64,000 bases of DNA from Glycomyces amatae (GTDB lineage Bacteria > Actinomycetota > Actinomycetes > Mycobacteriales > Micromonosporaceae), in the NCBI RefSeq assembly GCF_020991375.1, contig NZ_JAJLQZ010000005.1, positions 310,001 to 374,000 of the forward strand, written 5' to 3'. The notes below the pieces were generated by a model, which saw nothing but the letters and a program-made list of their open reading frames with translations, made no database searches and was not told the origin of the DNA. Shown here piece after piece: positions 37,719 through 45,722 of the stretch. Made by a program: the position numbers and the translations under genes. Position 1 is the stretch's first letter, and the number at the start of each line of letters is the position of its first letter.

Positions 37719-38179
37719 CGGGCGAAGTGCGCCCGCAGCCGCTCGGCGTAGACCCGGCGCTCCGCCGGTGCGGCCCAACCGGGTCGGGGCTGCGATCGGT
37801 AGAGCCCGTCGCCCTCGTATCGGGGGAACACGTGGACGTGCAGGTGCCAGACGTCCTGGTCGCCGGCCGGTTCGTTGTGCTGGCGGGTGGAGACGCCGTC
37901 GCAGCCGTAGGTCTCGCGGATCGCGACGGCGACCTCGCGCACCAGGTCGCCTACGGCCCGATAGGCGTCGGCGGGGATCGAGTACAGGTTCTCGTGGTGC
38001 GCGGTCGGGACGACGAGCACGTGCCCGAGGTTGTCCGGCCACCACCGCGGGGAGACGAGGGCCGCGGCGCCCTCGGTCCGCCGCACGATGTCCTCGGGGC
38101 CGGTGACCCCGTCCGACCCACCGGCCAGGAGATCGCAGAACGGGCACCGGTACCCGGCGGGTTCGTGGGTGGCTCGCAT
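37715..38179 (-). CDS. HIT-family nucleotide hydrolase/transferase
   Basis: A 154-residue HIT protein. It has a CPFC pair near the N-terminus (possible zinc knuckle with the later His), LGHVLVVPTAHHENLYSIP and the HIT triad WHLHVHVFPRYEGDGL, whose central His forms the nucleotidyl intermediate. Members hydrolyse dinucleoside polyphosphates or AMP conjugates. A TATGGT -10 (minus strand, 38186-38191) is 6 nt before ATG 38179 with no ribosome site, so the mRNA is probably leaderless. It converges on the GH3 gene. Confidence 0.9.
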
Positions 38180-38279
38180 GGGGCGACCATAGCCGAGTGG
38201 CGCACCGACGAGCTGCGCACCGACGAGCAGCCCACCGCTTTCCGCCTCGGGTGTCGGTGGGCGCTCCTACGATCGCGCC

Positions 38280-38930
38280 ATGACGGTTTTCATCACTCCG
38301 AAGCAGTTCCACGAGGCCGACGGCGTCGACGACTGGCGGGTCCTCTGGTCGGTCGCGTTCGCGCTCTACCGCACGGGCGACTTCGCCACCGGCGTGAAGC
38401 TCGTGGCCGAGATCGGCCGTATCGCCGAGGCGGCCGGGCACCACCCCGACCTGAACCTCCGCTCCAGTGTGCTGGAGGTGCGCCTGGTGACCAAGGAGCG
38501 CTGGTCGCTGACCGAGGCCGACCTCGAGCTGGCCCGGCAGATCTCCGCGGCGGCCGAGGCGCTCGGCGTCAGTGCCGATCCCGGCTCCACCCGCACCTGG
38601 GAGTTCGCCATCGACGCCCTCGACGTCGACAGGGTGCGGGCGTTCTGGTGCGCCGTGCTCGGCTACGAGATGGCCGGCGACTCCGACATCGCCGACCCGG
38701 ACGGGCTGTACCCGCCGGTCTACGTGCAGCAGATGGATGTCATGCGGGAAGGTCGGGGCCGCATCCACATCGACGTCGGCGTGCCGCATGAGCAGGCGGA
38801 GGCCCGCGTCGCCGCGGCCCTGGCCGCGGGCGGCACGCTCGTCACCGACCGGTTCGCCCCCATGCACTGGACGCTCGCCGACCCCGAAGGCAACGAGGTG
38901 GACCTCGCCACCTGGGTCGGCCGCGACTAG
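38280..38930 (+). CDS. Pterin-4a-carbinolamine dehydratase fused to a VOC domain
   Basis: A 216-residue two-domain protein. Residues 1-95 match pterin-4a-carbinolamine dehydratase: DDWRVLWSVAFALYRTGDFATGVKLVAEIGRIAEAAGHHPDLNLR with the HHPDL active-site pair, and LTEADLELARQISAAAEALG. Residues 105-216 are a VOC domain (WEFAIDALDVDRVRAFWCAVLGYEMAG ... WTLADPEGNEVDLATW). PCD recycles the pterin cofactor of aromatic amino-acid hydroxylases; here no such hydroxylase is adjacent. The fusion suggests binding of a small ligand next to a dehydratase. A TACGAT -10 (38268-38273) lies 6 nt before the ATG, which implies a leaderless mRNA. Confidence 0.85.
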   Translation: MTVFITPKQFHEADGVDDWRVLWSVAFALYRTGDFATGVKLVAEIGRIAEAAGHHPDLNLRSSVLEVRLVTKERWSLTEADLELARQISAAAEALGVSADPGSTRTWEFAIDALDVDRVRAFWCAVLGYEMAGDSDIADPDGLYPPVYVQQMDVMREGRGRIHIDVGVPHEQAEARVAAALAAGGTLVTDRFAPMHWTLADPEGNEVDLATWVGRD

Positions 38931-38979
38931 TTCACGAACCGAGTCGGCAGGACCGGCTCGCGAAGGGGCGCCCCGGCGT

Positions 38980-39621
38980 TCATCGGGAGAAGGTGACGTG
39001 GACGGTGCCGCTCTCGGCGACCTCACTGGCGACGGTGTAGTCGCGTTCGAGTTCGCGCAGGTCCGTCCAGAGGTTCTTGCCGCGGCCGAGGAGGATCGGG
39101 ACGATCGCGACGTGGAGGCTGTCGACCAGGCCCGCGGCGAGGAAGGACCGCACGGTGCGGGGGCCGCCGCCGATGCGGACGTCGCGTCCGTCCGCGGCCT
39201 CCTGCGCGCGCTTCAGGGTCTCCTCGATCGAGGTCTGGACGAAGTGGAAGGTGGTGCCGCCCTCCATCTCCAGCGTGGGCCGCTCCTCGTGGGTGAGGAC
39301 GAAGACCGGGCAGTGGAACGGCGGGTTCGGCCCCCACCAGCCCTGCCAGTCCAGGTCATCGGGGTGGAGGTGGAGGCCGAACTTGCCGGCGCCCATGATC
39401 TCGGCCCCGACGCCCTCGAAGTAGGCGGCGGCGTACCGCTCGTCGATCCCGTCGGTGCCCTTGCCGGTCTGGCCGAAGACGCGCTCCTGCATGGTCCGCG
39501 TCCCGAGGTAGGCCGCGACGAGGCGGTTCCAGTCCTGGCCGATCGGGTCCTCGGGCGTCTGGTCGGTGGTCGAGGCGTAGCCGTCGAGGGAGATGTTGAG
39601 GTCGACGCGAACCCGGCCCAT
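38980..39621 (-). CDS. DHFR/RibD-like family protein
   Basis: A 213-residue protein of the RibD C-terminal/dihydrofolate reductase-like family. It starts MGRVRVDLNISLDGYASTTDQTPEDP and contains GAGKFGLHLH, VFVLTHEERPTLEMEGGTTFHFV, the nucleotide-binding VRIGGGPRTVRSFLAAGLVDSLHVAIVPILLGRGKNLW and a final VHVTFSR. Substrates of these reductases are mostly unknown. Start ATG 39621 follows AAGGAG. It is divergent from an HxlR regulator with a shared operator, a frequent pairing that suggests redox or drug response. Confidence 0.88.
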   Translation of the reverse strand: MGRVRVDLNISLDGYASTTDQTPEDPIGQDWNRLVAAYLGTRTMQERVFGQTGKGTDGIDERYAAAYFEGVGAEIMGAGKFGLHLHPDDLDWQGWWGPNPPFHCPVFVLTHEERPTLEMEGGTTFHFVQTSIEETLKRAQEAADGRDVRIGGGPRTVRSFLAAGLVDSLHVAIVPILLGRGKNLWTDLRELERDYTVASEVAESGTVHVTFSR

Positions 39622-39637
39622 TGCCGCTCCTTGAAAG

Positions 39638-39660
39638 TAGTTGTAAAATGCAACCACTAC
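39638..39660. promoter_or_regulatory. Shared operator between the DHFR-like and HxlR genes
   Basis: GTAGTTG (39638-39644) and CAACCACTAC (39651-39660) form an imperfect inverted repeat around TAAAATG in the 47-bp divergent gap. It is placed to let HxlR control both genes. Confidence 0.5.
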
Positions 39661-39668
39661 GATAGTCG

Positions 39669-40211
39669 GTGGTGTCCGGGGACGTCAAGAAAGGGCGGCG
39701 GATGGGTCGAGGCGGTGCGGTGGAGCCGCGCTCGGGCTGCGCGATCAACGCGGCCGTGGAGGCGCTCGGCGACCACTGGTCGTTCCTGGTGCTGCGCGAC
39801 ATGGTCTTCGGCGACCGCCGCTACTTCCGGGAGCTGCTGAACGGCTTCATCGAGGGCATCGCGTCGAACATCCTCGCCGACCGCCTCAAGAAGCTCGTCG
39901 CGGCCGGGATCCTCACGAAGGAGGACGCGGTGCGCGGCCGGCGCGCCCGTTACAGCCTCACCGAGGCCGGCGTCCAGACGCTCCCGATCCTCTTCGCGCT
40001 CGGCAACTGGGGCCTGGACTGGCGCGAGGGCACCCCGGAGCTGCGCACGCGACAGGAGCTCATGCGCGCCGAGGGCCCGGCGTTCATCGAGGAGCTCATG
40101 GACGAGCTCCGCGTCCGCCACCTCGACGCGCCTCCGGTGCCACGCGAAGGCCCCGGCCCCTTCGAACGCCTCGAAGAGGCGTACCGGCGGGCCAGGGCCG
40201 AAGCGGACTGA
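39669..40211 (+). CDS. HxlR-family transcriptional regulator
   Basis: A winged-helix regulator of the HxlR group, 180 residues from GTG 39669 or 169 from ATG 39702. The conserved block CAINAAVEALGDHWSFLVLRDMVFGDRRYFRELL begins with the Cys that senses redox or aldehyde stress in some members. It continues GIASNILADRLKKLVAAGILTKED and a YSLTEAG wing. A TACGAT -10 lies 5 nt before GTG 39669, which supports a leaderless start there; GAAAGGGCGG before ATG 39702 supports the shorter form. It most likely represses the divergent reductase-like gene. Confidence 0.9.
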   Translation: MVSGDVKKGRRMGRGGAVEPRSGCAINAAVEALGDHWSFLVLRDMVFGDRRYFRELLNGFIEGIASNILADRLKKLVAAGILTKEDAVRGRRARYSLTEAGVQTLPILFALGNWGLDWREGTPELRTRQELMRAEGPAFIEELMDELRVRHLDAPPVPREGPGPFERLEEAYRRARAEAD

Positions 40212-40261
40212 GGGACTGCGTTCGCGAACACGGCCTGGGCGGCGCTCGAGAGCTTCGATGC

Positions 40262-43200
40262 TCAGTCGAGGACGCCGTCCGGCTCGAGCGGATCCGGACG
40301 GCCCGCCCGGGCCGCCGCGATCGCCTCCACCCGGGCTTTCGCCCGGGCCCCGGCACGAGGAGCGACCTCGACCAAGGTGGCGGCGAGGTCGCGTACCCGA
40401 TCGAGCGCTGGCGAGGCGATCCCCTTGTAGCGTTCGGGGAGCGCCGCGCGCAGATCGGCGTCGTGGTCGGCTGACGCGATGTCGGCCCAGCATCGGACCG
40501 CTTCCTCCGAGCTCGCCCGCAGTGCGGCCAGCGCGTGGTCAGCCTCCCTTCTGCACTCGAAGCTCAACGACCAGGCCGCCTCGACCTTGCCGAGCTCGTC
40601 GAATTCGGGGTCTGCAATGAAGCTCCTGAGCAGTTGCAGGCTCTCGCGACCGTTCGATGGCAGCAGACCTGCCGCGGCGACCCGCATGGCGTGGTCGCCG
40701 CGGTCGTCTTCCGCGACCGTTCTGAGCACGGCGATCGCGTTCGGTCGATGATGGGGGAGCAGGCTTGAGGCGGCCATGAGCCGGGCGGTCGGCCGGAATG
40801 CCGCGGTCTCCGCGAACTGCGAGAGCGCGGCGATGCCGATAGGACGGTCGCAGGACACCAGTGCCGAAGCGGCGTGGACCCGGACCAGGTCGTCCGCGTC
40901 CTGGTCTGCAACGGTTCGCGACAGCCGTTCCACGGCATCCGGCTCATACCGGGCCAGGGCCCCGTCGACCAGGACCGCCAGCATCGGCCGCTCTCGCCGA
41001 GTCTGCTCGGCCGCGTGCAGCAGTCGCAAGCCGATTTCGGGATCGTGGTGCGCGAGCTTGGACAGCGCATCGGCTCTGGCGACATCGTTGAAGTCGGCGT
41101 TGGAACCATGAGCGCGCAGCGATTCCAAGGCGGTATCGCGATCGAATTTGAGCAGGTGTTCAGCGGCGTTCACACGAGCCTGCTCCTCGATCCCCGTGTC
41201 CTGCGCGTACTGCTTGAGCAGCGCCACGCCACGGGCGTCCCCGTGCAGTGCGAGCAGTTCCGCTCCTTCCGGGGCGCTCGTATCGGAGCCGGTGGAGTCG
41301 CACGCATAGGCGCGCAGCAGTTCCATGCCCTCGTCCGGCTCCAAGGCGATCATGGCCTGTATCGCTTCCAGCCGCGCCGTTTCATGGAGTCCGTTGTCGG
41401 TCGCGTACCGCCGCACCAGGGTGGATCCTGCGGCGCGGTCGTACTTGGCGAGTGTTGCTGTGGCAGTACAGCGGTCAGCGTCCGTCAACTCGGGGGTCTC
41501 AGCCAAGGCCCGAAGTATTTTGAGCGCTTTCGGCTTCTGGTACGGCATCAGACGTTCTGCCGCGAAGAGGCGGGCAGCGCCGTCGAGCTCCAGGGCCTCG
41601 GCCAGCTCTCGCAACCGGTCGGCTTCGCCGGGTGCGTCGAGATCGATCCATCGGCTTGTCGCAGCTACACGGTCGCGGTCGGTTAGCCCCGGGTCGGTTC
41701 GCAATCGACGCAAGCATGCCAAACCCTTCGGAAAGTCGAGTTTTGCCAACTCCTCTGCCGCCCATACTCGAGCGCCACTGCTCGCGTTCGGCTCCTGTGC
41801 GAGTAGCCTCAGCCGTTCCAAACCACCCGAATCACCTCCCGTGATAAGACCCAGGCTGACCAATACTCGGTCAAAATCATCAAGGCGCGCGTCGTTCGCA
41901 AGATGAGAGAGGATGGGCATACCGAGCGAAGGGTCCTTTTCGATCAGTATTCTGGCCGCCGCGGCCTGTCCTCCATTCTCATGATCGGCACTTTCCATGA
42001 TCGCCGACAACCGCGGGAACCATGCAGGCCGATCGAATTCGACCAGTCTGCCGAGTGCATGTACTCTGGCCCCGATCTCAATGGTGGTGTCTGCGGCCAG
42101 CAGGGCAAGATGGTGGCGCGAATATTCAGGGGCGTCAGTTTCAAGGATGCTTGCTGTCGTGATACGTGTCCACGCGTCCATCCGCAGATCCTCGACGGCT
42201 TCAATGAGGAGGGGCGATTCTGGTAGTTCTTCATGCTGCGCCAGATCCTGCCTGGCCTGGAGTCGTACCACATCAGACAGCAAAGCGTCTGAAGCGAATT
42301 CGAGGAGCAGGCGGACGCTCTCCTCGCGATCGAACTTCTTCAAGTGGTTTGCGGCTTGTTCTCTCGCTATATCCTCTATGCAGTCGTCGTTTGCAAATTC
42401 TCGCAATAGTCTGAGTCCGTCAGGGTGATCCTGATTCGCCAAACGTTCGGCCAAGTAGACCCGGTAACTATCCGAGTAGATTCGGTGTCTTGCATACCGC
42501 CTGGCCAATTTCAAGCCTTTTTTATTTCCATGCCTTATGAGTTCTACGACCGCGAGTATCCGTGTATCCGAGGATACGAACTGGTCCACGGCAAGCGATT
42601 GCAACTTGCTTTCGGCTTCACTCCACTGGTAATTTGCAAGCGCTTGTGCCGTTCCCAGGCGGCGTGCTCCGTCTGGATCGGGTTCGGAGGCAAGCTGTTC
42701 CAACAGCTTCAACCCCGCCTCGGAATCATGTTCGAGCAGATGGGATGCTGCATTTGAACGAACATGATGATTGAAAGAATTGCTTTCGGCGTACTCTTTC
42801 AAGAGCATTATGCCCCGCTGATCATGGTTGGCGATCTCGTTGCAGATCCGCTCGAGCGTCCAATCCGAGATCTCCCGACTCTCGACTTTGGCGATGAGGT
42901 GGTCACGTCCCTTGTCGATCGTAGCGAGCGCTTCGATGAGATTCCACCAATCGCTCTTCGGTCGGGGTGTTATGGCTCGTACACAGGCTTGTATCAATCG
43001 GTTTCGCTGATCTTCGTCGATCCTGCCCGAGACGCCTTCGATGCACAGCCCTTCGACGGCGATCCAACCGCACGCCTCCGGGAACTCGTCGGTCTCGGCC
43101 ATGGCGTCGCACAGTTCCCGGCGGCGCTCGGGATCCATTTGAGCGAGCGCGAAGACCGCCCCGATGCGGCGGTCGGGGTCGCGCAGGACCGCGTTCCACC

Positions 43201-44758
43201 GCTCGACGTCCGACCCCTGGTCGAACAGCGCGGGCGCCGCGAAGTACTCGGCGAACGACTTGTGCACGAAGCTCGGGTTGATCGCCTTCACATCGTGGAT
43301 GAGCCCGGTGGCGTCGAGCAGCGCCAGCACGGCGCGCACCCGCTGCCGGTCCTTGGGCCCCATCGGCACCCCGAGCAGGTCGCACGCGGTCGGCACCACC
43401 GACTCCGGTCCCGATTCGATGTGGGCCACCGCGAGCCGGCGTAGCAGATCGCGAATGGCGGCGTCGACGTCCGCCGCGGACGGTTCTTCAGCGTTCGCCC
43501 ATTCCCGCAGCAGTCCCAACGCGGGCGCGTACCGGTCCCGCTCGCCGCTCATCCGCTTGTGGAACTGGGCGATCAGGTGCTCGATCGCGTCCTGGTAGAT
43601 GTCGACCCGCCGCTTCGGGATGTCCAGCAGGAGGTCCTGGAAGTAGATGGTCGAGGTGACCCGCGCCAGGAGCGGCAGCCTGATCAGCTCCAGGAGTTCG
43701 TCATGGCCCTCCCAGCGGTCCATGAAGCGGTCGACCTTCTCGGTCGCCGCGTCGTACGCCGCAGTGCGGCCGTCGATGTCGCGCCCGCTCGTCTCCTCGC
43801 GGACCAGATACTGCCGCAACTGGTCGTCCGTGAACGACTGGAGCCGGTACTCCGAGACCCCTCGCGTGTCGAAGCTGCGGCGCCGGTCGTCGGTGAGGCC
43901 GCGGCTGGTGACCGCGAACTTCATGTGCCCGCGGTCGCCGATCTCGTCGATGGCCTCGAAGACGATCCGCTCCACCTCGGCGCGCGAGTCGGCGTCGGTG
44001 ATCTCGTCGAACGCGTCGATCATCAGGAACCACCGCATGCCCGCCCCCGGCGGCCGCGACAGCACGTCCGGCCCCTCCGGGCCGAACGCCTCGCCGACCG
44101 AGCCGAGGCCCACCAGGCTCCTGGCGGGAATGAGCAGCGGCACGAGCCGGGACAGGGCGTCGCCGTGCGCCGGTCTGCGCAGCCGCAGGTCGTGGCGCCA
44201 GAACTGGAGGAGGCTGGTCTTGCCCGTGCCCGCCTCGCCGGTGAGCGCGAGATGCCGCACCGCGGGATCGGCGAGCAGGTCGTCGAAGCCGCGCGGCCGC
44301 GTCGGATCGGGACCCTTCCGCCGCCGCGACGCGGCCGGATCGCCCGGTTCGCCCGTCCCCACGAGGTCGTTCTTCGTGTACACGCGCACCAGGTCGGGCA
44401 GGAAGTCCCGGTCGTAGGGGTAGCCGCCGTCCTTGCCGCCCCACTCTTTCAGGAACCGCTCGGTCTCGGGGTGCGGGCCCACCCTCCGGGCGCGCCGCCA
44501 TGCCAGCAGCGCGTACGAGGCGACGCTCAGGACGACGCAGCCGACGAGCGCGGGCCACCGCCAGGGTCCGGGCGCCAGCCAGAACACCACGGTCGCCGCG
44601 GCGACCGTGGTGGAGAAGGCGGTCCACAGCGTCTTCCGCTTCGCGCGCCGCCCGTGCGCCGTGTTCGCGGTGCCGGGCTTCGTGACGCGGTCGATGAACC
44701 AGGGGAGCATGGGGGACAGCAGTGCGGCGAGGGACGGAACCCAGACTTCGGGCTTCAT
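40262..44758 (-). CDS. Membrane-anchored NACHT-like STAND NTPase with HEAT-like repeats
   Basis: A 1498-residue protein. Two hydrophobic stretches (residues about 5-22 and 46-85, the latter probably two helices) anchor the N-terminus. A NACHT-like NTPase follows: P-loop GEAGTGKT 174-181, Walker B FLMIDAFDE 244-252, VTSRG sensor, and a helical region ending with the NACHT-type PSFVHKSFAEYFAAPALF. From about residue 600 to 1450 there are tandem helical repeats of roughly 30-35 residues (GLKLLEQLASEPDPDGAR, GLRLLREFANDDCIEDIAR, ALKILRALAETPELTDADR). This layout (membrane, STAND core, repeat sensor) matches bacterial NLR-like antiphage or cell-death proteins. No separate effector domain is visible. 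The repeat part has much lower GC than the rest. A TATGGT -10 lies 6 nt before the ATG. Confidence 0.85.
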   Translation of the reverse strand: MKPEVWVPSLAALLSPMLPWFIDRVTKPGTANTAHGRRAKRKTLWTAFSTTVAAATVVFWLAPGPWRWPALVGCVVLSVASYALLAWRRARRVGPHPETERFLKEWGGKDGGYPYDRDFLPDLVRVYTKNDLVGTGEPGDPAASRRRKGPDPTRPRGFDDLLADPAVRHLALTGEAGTGKTSLLQFWRHDLRLRRPAHGDALSRLVPLLIPARSLVGLGSVGEAFGPEGPDVLSRPPGAGMRWFLMIDAFDEITDADSRAEVERIVFEAIDEIGDRGHMKFAVTSRGLTDDRRRSFDTRGVSEYRLQSFTDDQLRQYLVREETSGRDIDGRTAAYDAATEKVDRFMDRWEGHDELLELIRLPLLARVTSTIYFQDLLLDIPKRRVDIYQDAIEHLIAQFHKRMSGERDRYAPALGLLREWANAEEPSAADVDAAIRDLLRRLAVAHIESGPESVVPTACDLLGVPMGPKDRQRVRAVLALLDATGLIHDVKAINPSFVHKSFAEYFAAPALFDQGSDVERWNAVLRDPDRRIGAVFALAQMDPERRRELCDAMAETDEFPEACGWIAVEGLCIEGVSGRIDEDQRNRLIQACVRAITPRPKSDWWNLIEALATIDKGRDHLIAKVESREISDWTLERICNEIANHDQRGIMLLKEYAESNSFNHHVRSNAASHLLEHDSEAGLKLLEQLASEPDPDGARRLGTAQALANYQWSEAESKLQSLAVDQFVSSDTRILAVVELIRHGNKKGLKLARRYARHRIYSDSYRVYLAERLANQDHPDGLRLLREFANDDCIEDIAREQAANHLKKFDREESVRLLLEFASDALLSDVVRLQARQDLAQHEELPESPLLIEAVEDLRMDAWTRITTASILETDAPEYSRHHLALLAADTTIEIGARVHALGRLVEFDRPAWFPRLSAIMESADHENGGQAAAARILIEKDPSLGMPILSHLANDARLDDFDRVLVSLGLITGGDSGGLERLRLLAQEPNASSGARVWAAEELAKLDFPKGLACLRRLRTDPGLTDRDRVAATSRWIDLDAPGEADRLRELAEALELDGAARLFAAERLMPYQKPKALKILRALAETPELTDADRCTATATLAKYDRAAGSTLVRRYATDNGLHETARLEAIQAMIALEPDEGMELLRAYACDSTGSDTSAPEGAELLALHGDARGVALLKQYAQDTGIEEQARVNAAEHLLKFDRDTALESLRAHGSNADFNDVARADALSKLAHHDPEIGLRLLHAAEQTRRERPMLAVLVDGALARYEPDAVERLSRTVADQDADDLVRVHAASALVSCDRPIGIAALSQFAETAAFRPTARLMAASSLLPHHRPNAIAVLRTVAEDDRGDHAMRVAAAGLLPSNGRESLQLLRSFIADPEFDELGKVEAAWSLSFECRREADHALAALRASSEEAVRCWADIASADHDADLRAALPERYKGIASPALDRVRDLAATLVEVAPRAGARAKARVEAIAAARAGRPDPLEPDGVLD

Positions 44759-44833
44759 CTGCCCACCATAACGGCTAGCGGCCCTTGGCGGTCGGCCCGA
44801 TCGCGGCGCCCGACCGCGCCGGTGCGTCCGTCC

Positions 44834-45502
44834 TCAGTCCTCTGCCGCGCAGGGTACCGAATCCGGCATTTCGAAGTCCCAGTCGGTCTCGGCCTGGAAT
44901 CCCACCACCGCGTCCTCGCCGGGGTCGAGCCGCCCGTTCCAACCGGAGTCGCCGTACCAGTCCCGGCCGAGTTCCTCCATGTTCCAAGTGGAGGTGACCT
45001 CGGCGTCGTCGAGGTCGAGGTCGATCGCCCACGAATCGATCTCGCCGTCGCCGGTGTTCACGACCGCCACGGTCACGGTGGCCCCGCCCCGCCACTCCTC
45101 CGCGAGCGCCAGCGTCGCCGAGCAGGAGGCCCCCGCGGGGGCGTGCTCCTCCTCCCGCGTCGGCTCCTCCTCGCGGGCCGAGGTCTCCTCGGCCTCCGCC
45201 GTGCTCGCGGCCGCCTCGGAGGGCGCCTCCGTGGTCGGCGACGCCGAGGACGCCGAAGGCGATGCGGACGTGGCACTGGCGGCATCGGCCGACGCGGTCG
45301 CGCTCGTGCCGTCCTCTCCCGGGGAGAGCCAGGCCGTCTCCGGGCCGTCGAGCGTGCCCACGGGATCGCGGTCGTCCTCGCCGCCGAACTGCCACAGCGC
45401 GACCACGGCGGCCAGGGCGACGACCGCCGAGAAAACGCCGAGGACGTGCAGCAGGCGGCCGTGCAGGCGCCCGCTCCGGGTCGGGACGTGGTGCCGGCCC
45501 AT
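44834..45502 (-). CDS. Membrane-anchored protein with CBM2-like extracellular domain
   Basis: A 222-residue protein. A short basic N-terminus (RHHVPTRSGRLHGRLLH) is followed by one membrane helix (VLGVFSAVVALAAVVALW). A long Ser/Ala/Thr/Glu-rich linker (about residues 55-130) leads to a ~95-residue domain with SCSATLALAEEWRGGATVTVAVVNTGDGEIDSWAIDL and a terminal Cys pair, as in CBM2 carbohydrate-binding modules. No catalytic domain is present. Two expected surface Trp residues are only partly kept. It may tether the cell to plant polymers or sense them. ATG 45502 has AAGG at good spacing; ATG 45517 is an alternative. Confidence 0.65.
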   Translation of the reverse strand: MGRHHVPTRSGRLHGRLLHVLGVFSAVVALAAVVALWQFGGEDDRDPVGTLDGPETAWLSPGEDGTSATASADAASATSASPSASSASPTTEAPSEAAASTAEAEETSAREEEPTREEEHAPAGASCSATLALAEEWRGGATVTVAVVNTGDGEIDSWAIDLDLDDAEVTSTWNMEELGRDWYGDSGWNGRLDPGEDAVVGFQAETDWDFEMPDSVPCAAED

Positions 45503-45722
45503 TCCACTACCTTCCATTGAGGACGAAAGGCGGAGCCGCGCTCGCGGACCCACCCCGGTCAGCCTACCCGGGCGGGTCCTCCGCGGCGGCCCGCGCTGAT
45601 TCGCCCCGGTACCCGGTGAACTGGGATTTCAGGTGGTTTTCGTGCCCATTCATGACGGTGTCCGACCGGCCTGATCACCACTCGACCGCCGCGTACCGCT
45701 ACCGCCGACCTACACTGAGTCG

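Noticed and set aside
40212-40261. Possible extra small gene between the HxlR and STAND genes
   Set aside because: Only 50 bp between two stop codons; too short for a gene and no terminator stem of note.
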